Positions 1-7,986 of a stretch of 64,000 nt of DNA are shown here, piece by piece. How positions within the stretch are numbered: position 1 is the stretch's first letter; the number at the start of each line of letters is the position of its first letter. The position numbers and the translations under genes were made by a program. Below the pieces are notes generated by a model. The model was not told the origin of the DNA, did not search any database, and saw only the letters and a list, made by a program, of their open reading frames with translations. Source of the stretch: Curtobacterium sp. GC_Cur_3 (lineage in GTDB: Bacteria; Actinomycetota; Actinomycetes; Actinomycetales; Microbacteriaceae); the NCBI RefSeq assembly GCF_026544205.1, contig NZ_JALNUI010000001.1:124001-188000 (forward strand). Direction: 5' to 3'.

Positions 1-926
1 CCGAACGGCACGAGCTTCGTGACCTTGCCCGGCGCGATCTGACCGATCGCGTGGGTGCGGGCGAAGACCTGCCAGGGGTCCTCCTGCGTGGCCTTGAGCG
101 AGAGCGACACGCGCTCGCGGTCCAGGTCCACCTCGAGGATCTCGACGGTGACTTCCTGACCGACCTCGACGACCTCGCTGGCGTGCTCGATGTGCTTCCA
201 GCTGAGCTCGGAGACGTGGACGAGACCGTCGACGCCGCCGAGGTCGACGAACGCACCGAAGTTGACGATCGACGAGACGACGCCCTTGCGGACCTGGCCC
301 TTGTGGAGGTTGTTCAGGAACGTGGTGCGCGACTCGGACTGCGTCTGCTCGAGCAGTGCACGACGCGAGAGCACGACGTTGTTGCGGTTCTTGTCGAGCT
401 CGAGGATCTTGGCCTCGATCTCCTGGCCGAGGTACGGCGTGAGGTCGCGGACGCGGCGGAGCTCGATGAGCGATGCCGGGAGGAAGCCACGGAGACCGAT
501 GTCCACGATGAGGCCACCCTTGACGACCTCGATGACGGTGCCGGTGACGACCCCGTCGGACTCCTTGATCTTCTCGACGTCGCCCCACGCACGCTCGTAC
601 TGCGCGCGCTTCTTCGACAGGATGAGGCGGCCTTCCTTGTCCTCCTTCTGGAGGACCAGGGCCTCGACCTCGTCACCGACGTTGACGACCTCGTTGGGGT
701 CGACGTCGTGCTTGATCGAGAGCTCGCGCGAGGGGATGACACCCTCGGTCTTGTACCCGACGTCGAGGAGGACCTCGTCGCGGTCGATCTTCACGACGGT
801 GCCGGAGATGAGATCGCCGTCGTTGAAGAACTTCAGGGTCTTCTCGACCTCGGCCAGGAAGTCATCAGCCGAACCGATGTCGTTGATGGCGACCTGCTTA
901 GGAGCCTTGGTCGTAGTGGTTGTCAT
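1..926 (-). CDS. rpsA: 30S ribosomal protein S1 (5' part, runs off left edge)
   Basis: Ribosomal protein S1 helps the 30S subunit bind mRNA. The visible 308 residues begin MTTTTTKAPKQ and contain S1 RNA-binding repeats at about residues 30-105, 120-185 and 205-275, with a fourth starting near 290; the third carries the typical GAFVDLGGVDGLVHVSE pattern. Actinobacterial S1 is about 480 residues with four repeats, so roughly the last third lies outside the window. The frame stays open to base 1. The ATG at 926 is preceded by GGAG about 10 nt upstream, and a good promoter lies at 1035-1064, leaving a leader of about 100 nt. The family assignment is secure; only the C-terminus is unseen. Confidence 0.97.
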   Translation of the reverse strand, partial: MTTTTTKAPKQVAINDIGSADDFLAEVEKTLKFFNDGDLISGTVVKIDRDEVLLDVGYKTEGVIPSRELSIKHDVDPNEVVNVGDEVEALVLQKEDKEGRLILSKKRAQYERAWGDVEKIKESDGVVTGTVIEVVKGGLIVDIGLRGFLPASLIELRRVRDLTPYLGQEIEAKILELDKNRNNVVLSRRALLEQTQSESRTTFLNNLHKGQVRKGVVSSIVNFGAFVDLGGVDGLVHVSELSWKHIEHASEVVEVGQEVTVEILEVDLDRERVSLSLKATQEDPWQVFARTHAIGQIAPGKVTKLVPF

Positions 927-1034
927 GTAGAGATTGCTCCGAACGGACATGAGTCGGGCCAGGGCGACGCGGGGACAGTGCCCGCATGCTGCCGCCGTGG
1001 CGGTGGATTGTGGTGACGCGGATTGCGCCGCACA

Positions 1035-1064
1035 AGTCTAACCGGTGCGCTCGACCCCTCACAA
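1035..1064 (-). promoter_or_regulatory. Probable rpsA promoter
   Basis: Read on the minus strand, TTGTGA (1064-1059) is separated by 18 nt from TAGACT (1040-1035). Both match actinobacterial housekeeping sigma-factor boxes well, and transcription would start near 1028, about 100 nt before the rpsA start codon. The 927-1110 interval between rpsA and the next gene holds no other gene I can see. Confidence 0.6.
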
Positions 1065-1110
1065 GCGGGGCAGGGTGCGTGTCGCGGCCGTCCGTGCGGG
1101 GTGCCCGGGG

Positions 1111-2790
1111 TCAGTCGAGCAGCGCCGACCGGAGGGTGTCGAGGCCGACCCCGCCGAGTGCCAGCGCGCGGTGGTGGAACGCCTTGAGGTCGAAGTCGGC
1201 ACCCTCACGAGCGGCGACCTCGTCGCGGACGGACTCCCACACGCGCTGCCCGACCTTGTAGGACGGCGCCTGCCCGGGCCACCCGAAGTACCGGGCGACC
1301 TCGAACCGCACGAACGCCGGGTCCATGTTGACGTTCTGCCCCATGAAGTCGAGGGCGTACTCCCACGTCCAGCCGCCGCCGTCCGGGTTCGTCTTCTGCA
1401 GGTGCACACCGATGTCGAGCACCACGCGGGCAGCACGCATCCGCTGACCGTCGAGCATCCCGAGGCGGTCGCCGTCGTCGTCGAGGAACCCGAGCTGCTC
1501 CATCAGGCGCTCGGCGTACAGCGCCCAGCCCTCCACGTGTCCGGAGGGGCCCGCGAGCTGCCGGCGCCAGGTGTTGAGCTCGCCCCGGTTGAAGACGGCC
1601 TGGCTGATCTGCAGGTGGTGTCCGGGGACGCCCTCGTGGTAGACCGTGGTCTTCTCCCGCCAGGTGCCGAACTCGGTGACGCCCTCCGGCACGGACCACC
1701 ACATGCGGCCGGCGCGCGAGAAGTCGTCGGACGGGCCCGTGTAGTAGATGCCGCCCTCCTGCGTGGGGGCGATGCGGCACTCCAGGCGCTTGATCGGGTC
1801 CGCGATGTCGAAGTAGCGGCCGTCCATCGCCCGGATCGACTCGTCGCTGGTCTCCTGCATCCACTGGCGCAGGGCGTCGGTGCCGTGCAGGACCCGGGCG
1901 GGGTCGGCGTCGAGGACCTCGATCGCGCGGGCCACGGACGCGCCGGACTCGATCCGGTCGGCGATGCGCTCCTGCTCCTCGCGCATCCGGGCGAGCTCCT
2001 CGATGCCCCACGCGTAGGTCTCGTCGAGGTCGACCACCGCGCCGAGGAAGCGGCGGGAGTGCAGCTCGTAGTCGTCACGGCCCACGGCGTCGGTCGGCGT
2101 GGCGAGGGGCATCAGCTCGTGCTCGAGGAACCGGCCGAACGAGCGGTAGGCGGCCGCAGCGACCTCGCCACCGCGGACCAGCTCGGCACGGAGCGCCTCG
2201 GGCACCGGTGCCCCGTCGTCGAGCGCCGCGGTGGTCGCGAGCTGCCGGAAGAAGCCGTCGTCGGCACCGCTCCTGGCCATCTGCTCGGCGACGAGCTCGA
2301 CCTGCCGACGGGCCGGGACGACCTGGTCCCGGGTGCCCTCGAGCAGGGTCTCGCGGAAGCCCTCGAGCGCGTCGGGCAGTGCCCGCACCCGGCTCGCGAC
2401 GTCCTCCCAGTCGGAGGTGGTCGCCGTCGGCATCAGGTCGATGACCTCGCGCAGGGACTGCGCCGGGCTGGCGATGACGTTGAGGTCGCGCAGGTGCAGC
2501 TTCCGCTCGTACGACTCGACGACCAGGTCGAGTTCGGCCCCGAGGTCGGTCTTCGTGACGCGGTCGACCGCGTCGACGGGCTCGGCCGCGTCGAGGGCCC
2601 GCCGAGCCGCACGGGCCGCGTCAGCAGACGCCGCGGCGCCGGCGGGCGAGGTGTCGCCGTACTCCCCCGTGCGCCCGGGGACGCCGATGTACGTGGCGAT
2701 GGTCGGGTCGAGGTCGACGAGGGTGGTCACCCAGTCCTCGGCGACCCGGTCGACGGCGGAGGGCTGGCGGACGGGACGCTCTGTGGTCAT
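1111..2790 (-). CDS. DUF885 family metallopeptidase-like protein
   Basis: The 559-residue product belongs to the DUF885 family of presumed zinc-dependent peptidases. The family signature HEGVPGHH is at residues 385-392 and resembles the HExxH motif of M1/M32-type metallopeptidases; the length is typical of the family. There is no signal peptide, so it is probably cytoplasmic. I chose the ATG at 2790 (MTTERPVRQ) rather than the upstream in-frame ATG at 2838, because TATGGT lies exactly 6 nt before it, as expected of a leaderless mRNA. It is monocistronic, between polA and rpsA. The substrate cannot be deduced. Confidence 0.85.
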   Translation of the reverse strand: MTTERPVRQPSAVDRVAEDWVTTLVDLDPTIATYIGVPGRTGEYGDTSPAGAAASADAARAARRALDAAEPVDAVDRVTKTDLGAELDLVVESYERKLHLRDLNVIASPAQSLREVIDLMPTATTSDWEDVASRVRALPDALEGFRETLLEGTRDQVVPARRQVELVAEQMARSGADDGFFRQLATTAALDDGAPVPEALRAELVRGGEVAAAAYRSFGRFLEHELMPLATPTDAVGRDDYELHSRRFLGAVVDLDETYAWGIEELARMREEQERIADRIESGASVARAIEVLDADPARVLHGTDALRQWMQETSDESIRAMDGRYFDIADPIKRLECRIAPTQEGGIYYTGPSDDFSRAGRMWWSVPEGVTEFGTWREKTTVYHEGVPGHHLQISQAVFNRGELNTWRRQLAGPSGHVEGWALYAERLMEQLGFLDDDGDRLGMLDGQRMRAARVVLDIGVHLQKTNPDGGGWTWEYALDFMGQNVNMDPAFVRFEVARYFGWPGQAPSYKVGQRVWESVRDEVAAREGADFDLKAFHHRALALGGVGLDTLRSALLD

Positions 2791-2796
2791 GCCCCG

Positions 2797-2802
2797 ACCA
2801 TA
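2797..2802 (-). promoter_or_regulatory. -10 box of a leaderless transcript (DUF885 gene)
   Basis: TATGGT on the minus strand, separated by 6 nt from the ATG at 2790; there is no Shine-Dalgarno sequence. It supports that start over the upstream in-frame ATG. Confidence 0.55.
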
Positions 2803-2849
2803 CCGAGCCAGCGTCCACAGCCGACGCAGCGTCCACACCGGACCCTGCG

Positions 2850-5522
2850 TCAGTGTGCGGCGACCTCCCAGTTGGCGCCGGTGCCCACCTGCACGTCGAG
2901 CGGCACGGTCAGGTCCGCCGCCGACCCCATGCGGGCCCGCAGGATCTCCTCGACGCGCTCCTGCTCGCCGGGGGCGACCTCGAGGATCAGTTCGTCGTGC
3001 ACCTGCAGCAGCAGTCGCGTGCCGAGGTCGCCGTCACGGAGGTCAGAGGCGACACCGAGCATCGCGATCTTCATGATGTCGGCGGCGGACCCCTGGATCG
3101 GCGCGTTGAGGGCGGCCCGCTCGGCGTTCTCACGCAGCACCCGGTTCGGGCTCTTGAGGTCCGGGAAGGGGCGTCGGCGGCCGAAGATCGTCTCCGTGTA
3201 GCCGTCCTCCCGCGCCTGCTCGACGACGTTCCGGAGGTAGTCCCGCACCGCACCGAAGCGGGCGAAGTACTCGGTCATCAGGGTCCGGGCTTCGCTCTGC
3301 TCGATGCGCAGCTGCTTCGACAGCCCGAAGGCGCTGAGGCCGTAGGCGAGCCCGTACGACATCGCCTTGACCTTCGTGCGCATCTCGGGGCTGACGTCCG
3401 CCGGCTCGACCCCGAACACCCGGGCGCCGACGAACCGGTGGAGGTCCTCGCCCTCGTTGAACGCCTGGACGAGCCCGGGGTCGCCGGAGAGGTGCGCCAT
3501 GATCCGCATCTCGATCTGCGAGTAGTCCGCCGTCAGGAGGGTCGTGTACGGCTCGGCCACGGCGAACGCGGAGCGGATGCGGCGGCCGACGGCGGTCTTC
3601 ACGGGGATGTTCTGCAGGTTCGGGTCGGTCGAGGACACCCGCCCCGTGCTCGTGCCCGTCTGCTCGTACCGGGTGTGGATGCGGCCGTCGACGACCGCGG
3701 CGTCGAGGGTGTCGACGATCTGCCGGAGCTTCGTGGCGTCACGGTGCTGCAGCAGCAGTCCGAGGAACGGGTGCGGGTGCTGCTCCTGCAGGTCCGTCAG
3801 GCTGGCGGCGTCGGTCGAGAAGCCCGTCTTGGTCTTGCGGGTCTTCGGCATCGCGAGCTCCGTGAACAGGACCTCCTGCAGCTGCTTCGGCGACCCGAGG
3901 TTGACCTCGTGGCCGATCTCCGCGAAGGCCTGCTGGGCGAGGTCGGCTGCGCGCTCCCCGAGCTCCTTCGACAGCCCGGTCAGCACCGGACGATCGATGC
4001 CGACGCCGGTGGTCTCCATCTGCGCGAGCACCGACACCAGCGGCAGCTCGATGTCGTCGAGCACGCCGAGCGACCCGGTGTCGATGCGCGCACGCAGTGC
4101 CGTCGTCACGCGGAGGACGTACCAGGCGTGCACGCCGACGTTCACCGGGGCGGTCTCGGGGACCAGCTGGTTCGGGTCGGCCGTCGGCAGTTCCTCGCCG
4201 AGCTCCTGGTAGACCAGGTCGGTCAGCGGCTGGCCCTGCTTGCCCGGGTTGGCGAGCCACCCCATGATGCGGGCGTCCCCGGCGACGCCGTTCACGGCGA
4301 TGCCCGCGGTGCCGAGGGCCTTGATGGCGGCCTTGGCGTCGTGGAAGTGCTTCGGGGCGTCGGAGGCGAACCACGCCGTCAGCTGCTCGTAGTCCTTCGC
4401 GCCGCTGCCGCCGGGCACCAGCACGGCGTCGTCGTGGGTGGCGATGCCGATCGCGCTGAGGCGGCCGTCGATGACCTCCACCGCGACGCCGTAGCCGTTC
4501 TCGGCGTCGGCCGCGTTCTTGCGCTCGAGCCAGTAGCCGAGTTCCTCGTCGATGAGGGTCTTCACCGGCGGCGGGGTGATGCCCGCGTCCTCGACGCCGC
4601 CCTCCACCGCGGTCTGGTCGCTCGGCTCGCCGTTCCCCGCGACCTTGAACACGCGGTCGAGCAGCGTCCGGAACTGCAGCTTGGCGAAGAGCTCACGGAC
4701 GGCGGCTTCGTCCAGAGGACGGAGCGCGACGTCGGCCGGCCCGACGGGCAGTTCGACGTCGGTGACCAGCCGGTTGAGGCGGCGGTTCCGGATGGCCCGG
4801 TCCCGCTGCTCGCGCAGGTTGTTGCCGACGACGCCCTTGATCTCGTCCGCGTGCTCGAGAACGCCCTCGAGCGAGCCGTACTGCGTGACCCACTTGACCG
4901 CGGTCTTCTCGCCGACCTTGTCGACGCCGATCAGGTTGTCGCTGGTCTCGCCGACGAGGGCGGCGACGTCCGGGTACTGGTGGGGCTCGATGCCGTACCG
5001 CTCGTAGACCTTGTCGCGGTCGTACCGCGTGAGTTCGGAAACCCCGCGGACCGACGGGTAGAGCAGCGTGACGTCGTCGTTGACGAGCTGGATCGAGTCG
5101 CGGTCACCGGAGACCACGTAGACCTGGAAGCCCTGTTCCGCCCCCTGCGAGGAGAGCGTCGCGAGGATGTCGTCGGCCTCGTAGTCCTCCTTCGTGACGG
5201 TGGTGATGCCCATGGCCTCGAGGGCCTGCTGCAGCAGCGGGATCTGCCCCTTGAACTCCGCCGGGGTCTCCGAGCGGGTGCCCTTGTACTCCGCGTACTC
5301 GCGGGTGCGGAACGAGAACCGGGAGATGTCGAACGCCACGGCGAGGTGGGTGGGCTTCTCACGCTGCAGCAGCATCAACAGCATCGAGATGAAGCCGTGG
5401 ATGGCGTTCGTGTGCTGCCCGTCACGGTTGACGAAGCTGTCCACGGGCAGTGCGTAGAAGGCCCGGAAGGCGAGCGAATGGCCGTCGATGACCATGAGGG
5501 TAGGCTTTGTGGAGTCCGACAC
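2850..5522 (-). CDS. polA: DNA polymerase I
   Basis: The 890-residue family A polymerase fills gaps and removes RNA primers in replication and repair. The N-terminal 290 residues are the 5'-3' exonuclease (VIDGHSLAFRAFYAL and EADDILATL motifs). The middle part corresponds to the 3'-5' exonuclease but lacks the DxE metal ligands seen in E. coli Pol I, so proofreading is probably absent, as in Taq and mycobacterial PolA. The polymerase domain has motif A DYSQIEMR with catalytic D666 and motif C VHDE with D843. The GTG at 5522 lies 6 nt downstream of a TAGGCT hexamer on the same strand, which indicates leaderless transcription and fixes the start over the internal ATG nine codons later. Confidence 0.97.
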   Translation of the reverse strand: MSDSTKPTLMVIDGHSLAFRAFYALPVDSFVNRDGQHTNAIHGFISMLLMLLQREKPTHLAVAFDISRFSFRTREYAEYKGTRSETPAEFKGQIPLLQQALEAMGITTVTKEDYEADDILATLSSQGAEQGFQVYVVSGDRDSIQLVNDDVTLLYPSVRGVSELTRYDRDKVYERYGIEPHQYPDVAALVGETSDNLIGVDKVGEKTAVKWVTQYGSLEGVLEHADEIKGVVGNNLREQRDRAIRNRRLNRLVTDVELPVGPADVALRPLDEAAVRELFAKLQFRTLLDRVFKVAGNGEPSDQTAVEGGVEDAGITPPPVKTLIDEELGYWLERKNAADAENGYGVAVEVIDGRLSAIGIATHDDAVLVPGGSGAKDYEQLTAWFASDAPKHFHDAKAAIKALGTAGIAVNGVAGDARIMGWLANPGKQGQPLTDLVYQELGEELPTADPNQLVPETAPVNVGVHAWYVLRVTTALRARIDTGSLGVLDDIELPLVSVLAQMETTGVGIDRPVLTGLSKELGERAADLAQQAFAEIGHEVNLGSPKQLQEVLFTELAMPKTRKTKTGFSTDAASLTDLQEQHPHPFLGLLLQHRDATKLRQIVDTLDAAVVDGRIHTRYEQTGTSTGRVSSTDPNLQNIPVKTAVGRRIRSAFAVAEPYTTLLTADYSQIEMRIMAHLSGDPGLVQAFNEGEDLHRFVGARVFGVEPADVSPEMRTKVKAMSYGLAYGLSAFGLSKQLRIEQSEARTLMTEYFARFGAVRDYLRNVVEQAREDGYTETIFGRRRPFPDLKSPNRVLRENAERAALNAPIQGSAADIMKIAMLGVASDLRDGDLGTRLLLQVHDELILEVAPGEQERVEEILRARMGSAADLTVPLDVQVGTGANWEVAAH

Positions 5523-5528
5523 CCGGAC

Positions 5529-5534
5529 AGCCTA
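5529..5534 (-). promoter_or_regulatory. -10 box of a leaderless transcript (polA)
   Basis: TAGGCT on the minus strand, then six bases, then the GTG start of polA. No Shine-Dalgarno sequence precedes this start. Confidence 0.6.
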
Positions 5535-5565
5535 CCGACGCCCCCCGACACGGAAGTCAAGCGCT

Positions 5566-5991
5566 GTGACCGACGAACCGACCACCACCGGCACCGTCGA
5601 CGAGCGTCTCCTCGCGCGGGGCATGGGCGAACTCGCCGACAAGATGGGCATGGTCATCACGGAGATGACCGCCGAGCGCGCGGTCGGCACCATCCCGGTG
5701 GAGGGCAACCGCCAGCCGGTCGGGCTCCTGCACGGCGGGGCGTACGTGGTGCTCGCCGAGAGCCTCGGCTCGATGGCCGCGAACGTGCACGCCGGACCGG
5801 GTCGCTACGCGGTCGGCATCGAGCTGAACGCGTCCCACTCCCGCAGTGCGACGAGCGGCACCGTCACGGGGACCTGCACGGCGATCCACCTCGGGAACAC
5901 GCTCACCACCCACGAGATCGTGCTCACGGACGACCAGGGCCGACGCTGCTCGACCGTGCGCATCACGAACATGATCCGCGAGCGGCGCTGA
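5566..5991 (+). CDS. PaaI-like hotdog-fold thioesterase
   Basis: The 141-residue protein has the hotdog thioesterase fold of the PaaI/EntH group, which hydrolyses acyl-CoA or aryl-CoA thioesters in the cytoplasm. The hallmark is GLLHGGAYVVLAES (HGG at 56-58, candidate catalytic E65), followed by the usual IELNASHSR strand. Length is typical. I used the GTG at 5566 (VTDEPTT); the frame is open further upstream, but that would overlap the polA coding sequence. It is divergent from polA and convergent with the acetyltransferase gene 5 bp away. Natural substrate unknown; menaquinone (DHNA-CoA) or aromatic acid metabolism are possibilities, without local support. Confidence 0.85.
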   Translation: MTDEPTTTGTVDERLLARGMGELADKMGMVITEMTAERAVGTIPVEGNRQPVGLLHGGAYVVLAESLGSMAANVHAGPGRYAVGIELNASHSRSATSGTVTGTCTAIHLGNTLTTHEIVLTDDQGRRCSTVRITNMIRERR

Positions 5992-5996
5992 CCGCC

Positions 5997-6467
5997 TCAG
6001 TCCTCCGCGGGACGCTGCAGCAGCAGCCGGGCGTCGCCGAAGCCGAGCCGCCGGTACAGCCGCTCACCGTCGACGCTCGAGTGCACCGACACCCGCTCCA
6101 CACCGAGGTCGTCCGCGACGTCGAGCAGTGCCGTCACCAGACGACCGGCCACGCCGAGCCCACGCACGTCCGGGTGCACGTAGACCGTCTGCACGTCGCC
6201 GGTCAACCGACCGTCGGGCCGGTCCGGCGTCGGCGGCCGGCCCACCAGGCCGAGCCACGCCATCCCGAGGACACGGCCGTCGCGTTCCGCCACGACGCAC
6301 CGGTGGGTCTCCGGGTGCGCCGCGGAGAACGCCGTCATCGCGGCCCGGTACGCCTCCAATGTGTGGACCGGCGTCTGGCCGCCCTCCTCGACGCTCCACC
6401 GCCACCGCAGGTCGGCCACCGCCGGCATGTCGGTCGGACGGGAGGCTCGGATCACGACGTCGTTCAC
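5997..6467 (-). CDS. GNAT family N-acetyltransferase
   Basis: The 156-residue protein is a GCN5-related acetyltransferase. The acetyl-CoA-binding motif A is visible as VYVHPDVRGLGVAGRLV, preceded by the acidic and hydrophobic strands usual in the fold (VAERDGRVLGMAWLGLVGR). The GTG at 6467 (VNDVVIRAS) is preferred because GAAGGTGGAG precedes it at good spacing; an in-frame ATG 45 nt upstream has no better signal and lies close to the terminator of the next gene. It ends 5 bp from the convergent thioesterase gene. The acceptor substrate (small molecule or protein N-terminus) cannot be told from sequence. Confidence 0.82.
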   Translation of the reverse strand: MNDVVIRASRPTDMPAVADLRWRWSVEEGGQTPVHTLEAYRAAMTAFSAAHPETHRCVVAERDGRVLGMAWLGLVGRPPTPDRPDGRLTGDVQTVYVHPDVRGLGVAGRLVTALLDVADDLGVERVSVHSSVDGERLYRRLGFGDARLLLQRPAED

Positions 6468-6498
6468 GGCTCCACCTTCGCAGATGGGCACCGCACGA

Positions 6499-6535
6499 GG
6501 AAGCGCCGCCACCCGGACCGGGTGACGGCGCTTCC
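6499..6535 (-). terminator. Intrinsic-type terminator of the ANTAR regulator gene
   Basis: A 10-bp perfect stem (6499-6508 with 6526-6535) continues, after a small bulge, into a 5-bp inner stem CACCC/GGGTG. It lies 20 nt downstream of the stop codon at 6555. There is no long T run, which is usual in high-GC actinobacteria. Confidence 0.7.
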
Positions 6536-6554
6536 GCAGACGTTCAGTGCGCGA

Positions 6555-7160
6555 CTACTTCTTGGCGCTGAGCTGCTCGATGATCGCCTTGGCGACGTCG
6601 TGCATGGTCAGCCGGCGGTCCATGGAGGCCTTCTGGATCCAGCGGAAGGCCTCGGGCTCGGTCAGGCCCATCTTCTCGTTGAGCAGGCCCTTGGCGCGGT
6701 CGACGAGCTTCCGGGTCTCGAAGCGCTCGACCAGGTCGGCGACCTCGGCCTCGAGCGTGATGATCTGCTGGTACCGCGAGAGGGCGATCTCGATCGCGGG
6801 GAGCAGGTCGTTCGGGGTGAAGGGCTTCACGACGTAGGCGAGCGCGCCGGCCTCGGTCGCACGCTCGACGAGCTCTTTCTGGCTGAACGCCGTCAGGAGG
6901 ACGACCGGCGCGATGTGGTTCTTGGAGAGCTTCTCGGCAGCGGAGATGCCGTCGAGCTGCGGCATCTTGACGTCCATGATGACGAGGTCGGGGCGCAGGT
7001 CGGTGGCCAGCTGGACCGCGGTCTCACCGTCACCCGCCTCACCGACGACGTCGAAGCCGTTGTCGCGGAGGATCTCGACGATGTCCAGGCGGATGAGCGA
7101 CTCGTCCTCGGCGACGACGACGCGACGGGGTGCTGTTGCAGTTGCTTCTGTGTCACTCAC
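6555..7160 (-). CDS. pdtaR: ANTAR-domain response regulator, PdtaR-like
   Basis: The 201-residue protein is a two-component response regulator with an RNA-binding output domain. The receiver domain (about 12-128) shows the acidic pocket EDE at 18-20, phosphoacceptor D63 in IMDVKMP and K112 in VVKPF. The C-terminal ANTAR domain (about 140-197) contains the conserved RKLVDRAKGLLNEKMGLTE stretch and A/W residues that bind paired RNA hairpins to cause antitermination. Length and layout match mycobacterial PdtaR (Rv1626), which responds to the PdtaS kinase; no kinase gene is adjacent here. The GTG at 7160 follows TAGGCT by 7 nt, so the mRNA is probably leaderless. It is followed by a strong terminator. 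Confidence 0.9.
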   Translation of the reverse strand: MSDTEATATAPRRVVVAEDESLIRLDIVEILRDNGFDVVGEAGDGETAVQLATDLRPDLVIMDVKMPQLDGISAAEKLSKNHIAPVVLLTAFSQKELVERATEAGALAYVVKPFTPNDLLPAIEIALSRYQQIITLEAEVADLVERFETRKLVDRAKGLLNEKMGLTEPEAFRWIQKASMDRRLTMHDVAKAIIEQLSAKK

Positions 7161-7167
7161 GACCGAG

Positions 7168-7173
7168 AGCCTA
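7168..7173 (-). promoter_or_regulatory. -10 box of a leaderless transcript (pdtaR-like gene)
   Basis: TAGGCT on the minus strand, 7 nt before the GTG at 7160. No Shine-Dalgarno sequence precedes that GTG. Confidence 0.55.
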
Positions 7174-7225
7174 CTAGACGCGACGCCCCGAGCACGCATG
7201 TCGCACTGCAGTGCACGTTGTTCGG

Positions 7226-7307
7226 TACGAGTGGCGGGACTTGAACCCGCACGCCGTGAGGCAGAGCATTTTGAGTGCCCCGTGTCTGCCGATTCCACCA
7301 CACTCGC
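7226..7307 (-). tRNA. tRNA-Leu (anticodon CAA)
   Basis: The minus strand gives an 82-nt class II tRNA. The acceptor stem is GCGAGTG paired with CACTCGT (G-U closing pair), with discriminator A at 7226. The anticodon stem GGGCA/TGCTC encloses the 7-nt loop CTCAAAA, so the anticodon is CAA (complement of 7271-7273) and reads UUG. A long variable arm (CTGCCTCACGGCGT region) and the T arm GCGGGTTCAAGTCCCGC are present. CCA is not encoded. Confidence 0.95.
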
Positions 7308-7421
7308 GAGGGCACCCAGGCTACCAGCAGCGCGCACCGTGGTCGGCCGGCGCCCACGGACGGACCCGGAGGACGCCGGGTACCGTCGAGGTCCGAAGCA
7401 GTCCAGTCAGGAGGAGTGCCT

Positions 7422-7961
7422 GTGGATTCCCGTGCCGTCCGCACGTTCCGGGTCTTCGTGGTCGTCTCGGCCGTGGTGGCTGTCGTCCTCGGCGTCGTCG
7501 CCGTCGTGCTCCCGCGCCCGTCCCTCGTCGTCGTCGCCCTGGTGTTCGGTGTGTACCTCGTCGTGTCCGGGGTCCTGCGCGTCGTCGCGGCGGTGCGCGG
7601 GCACGGCACGCCGCCGCTCTGGCGCTGGACGTCCGGCGTCGTCGGCACGCTCGTGGCGCTCGCGGGGCTCGTGACCCTGCTCGACCCGGCGATCCCGCTG
7701 GTGGTCTACGCCCTGCTGGCCGGGGTGGCGTTCCTCGTCGAGGGCGTCGCGGCGATCGTCGGCGGCGCGGTCGGCCACCCGGGCTCGTCCCGCGTGCCGT
7801 CGGTCGTCAGCGGGGTGGTGTCGGTCCTCGGCGGCGTGGCCGTGCTCCTCGCGCCCGGCCTGGCGCTGACGGTCTTCACGGTGCTCGCCGGCATCGCGCT
7901 CATCGCGGTGGGGGCCGGAGCACTGCTGCTGCTGCCCCCGCGCGCGGCCCTCCGGCGCTGA
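7422..7961 (+). CDS. HdeD/DUF308-like membrane protein
   Basis: The 179-residue protein is almost entirely hydrophobic, with about six transmembrane helices arranged as three similar hairpin-like pairs, the pattern of the DUF308/HdeD family named after the acid-resistance membrane protein of E. coli. Its function in actinobacteria is unknown. The GTG at 7422 (VDSRAVRTFR) has AGGAGG 7 nt upstream; an upstream in-frame ATG would lie inside the tRNA gene on the other strand and is rejected. It is monocistronic and convergent with the iron-transporter gene 25 bp downstream. Confidence 0.75.
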   Translation: MDSRAVRTFRVFVVVSAVVAVVLGVVAVVLPRPSLVVVALVFGVYLVVSGVLRVVAAVRGHGTPPLWRWTSGVVGTLVALAGLVTLLDPAIPLVVYALLAGVAFLVEGVAAIVGGAVGHPGSSRVPSVVSGVVSVLGGVAVLLAPGLALTVFTVLAGIALIAVGAGALLLLPPRAALRR

Positions 7962-7986
7962 CGAGACCCCAGGGCCCGCCGACGGG

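Noticed and set aside
5501-5506. Plus-strand TAGGCT inside the 5' end of polA as -10 box of the thioesterase gene
   Set aside because: Only 2 nt separate it from the nearest in-frame GTG and it is 59 nt before the chosen start; no -35 box. It may be chance within the KPTL codons.
2853-7244. Very long plus-strand open frame opposite polA and neighbours
   Set aside because: It is the antisense shadow of high-GC minus-strand genes: codon bias at the third position keeps it open, composition is Arg/Val/Asp/Gly-rich without domains, and it crosses several real genes.
7275-7421. N-terminal extension of the HdeD-like protein from an ATG inside the tRNA-Leu region
   Set aside because: It would translate across the tRNA gene, and the GTG at 7422 has an excellent Shine-Dalgarno sequence.
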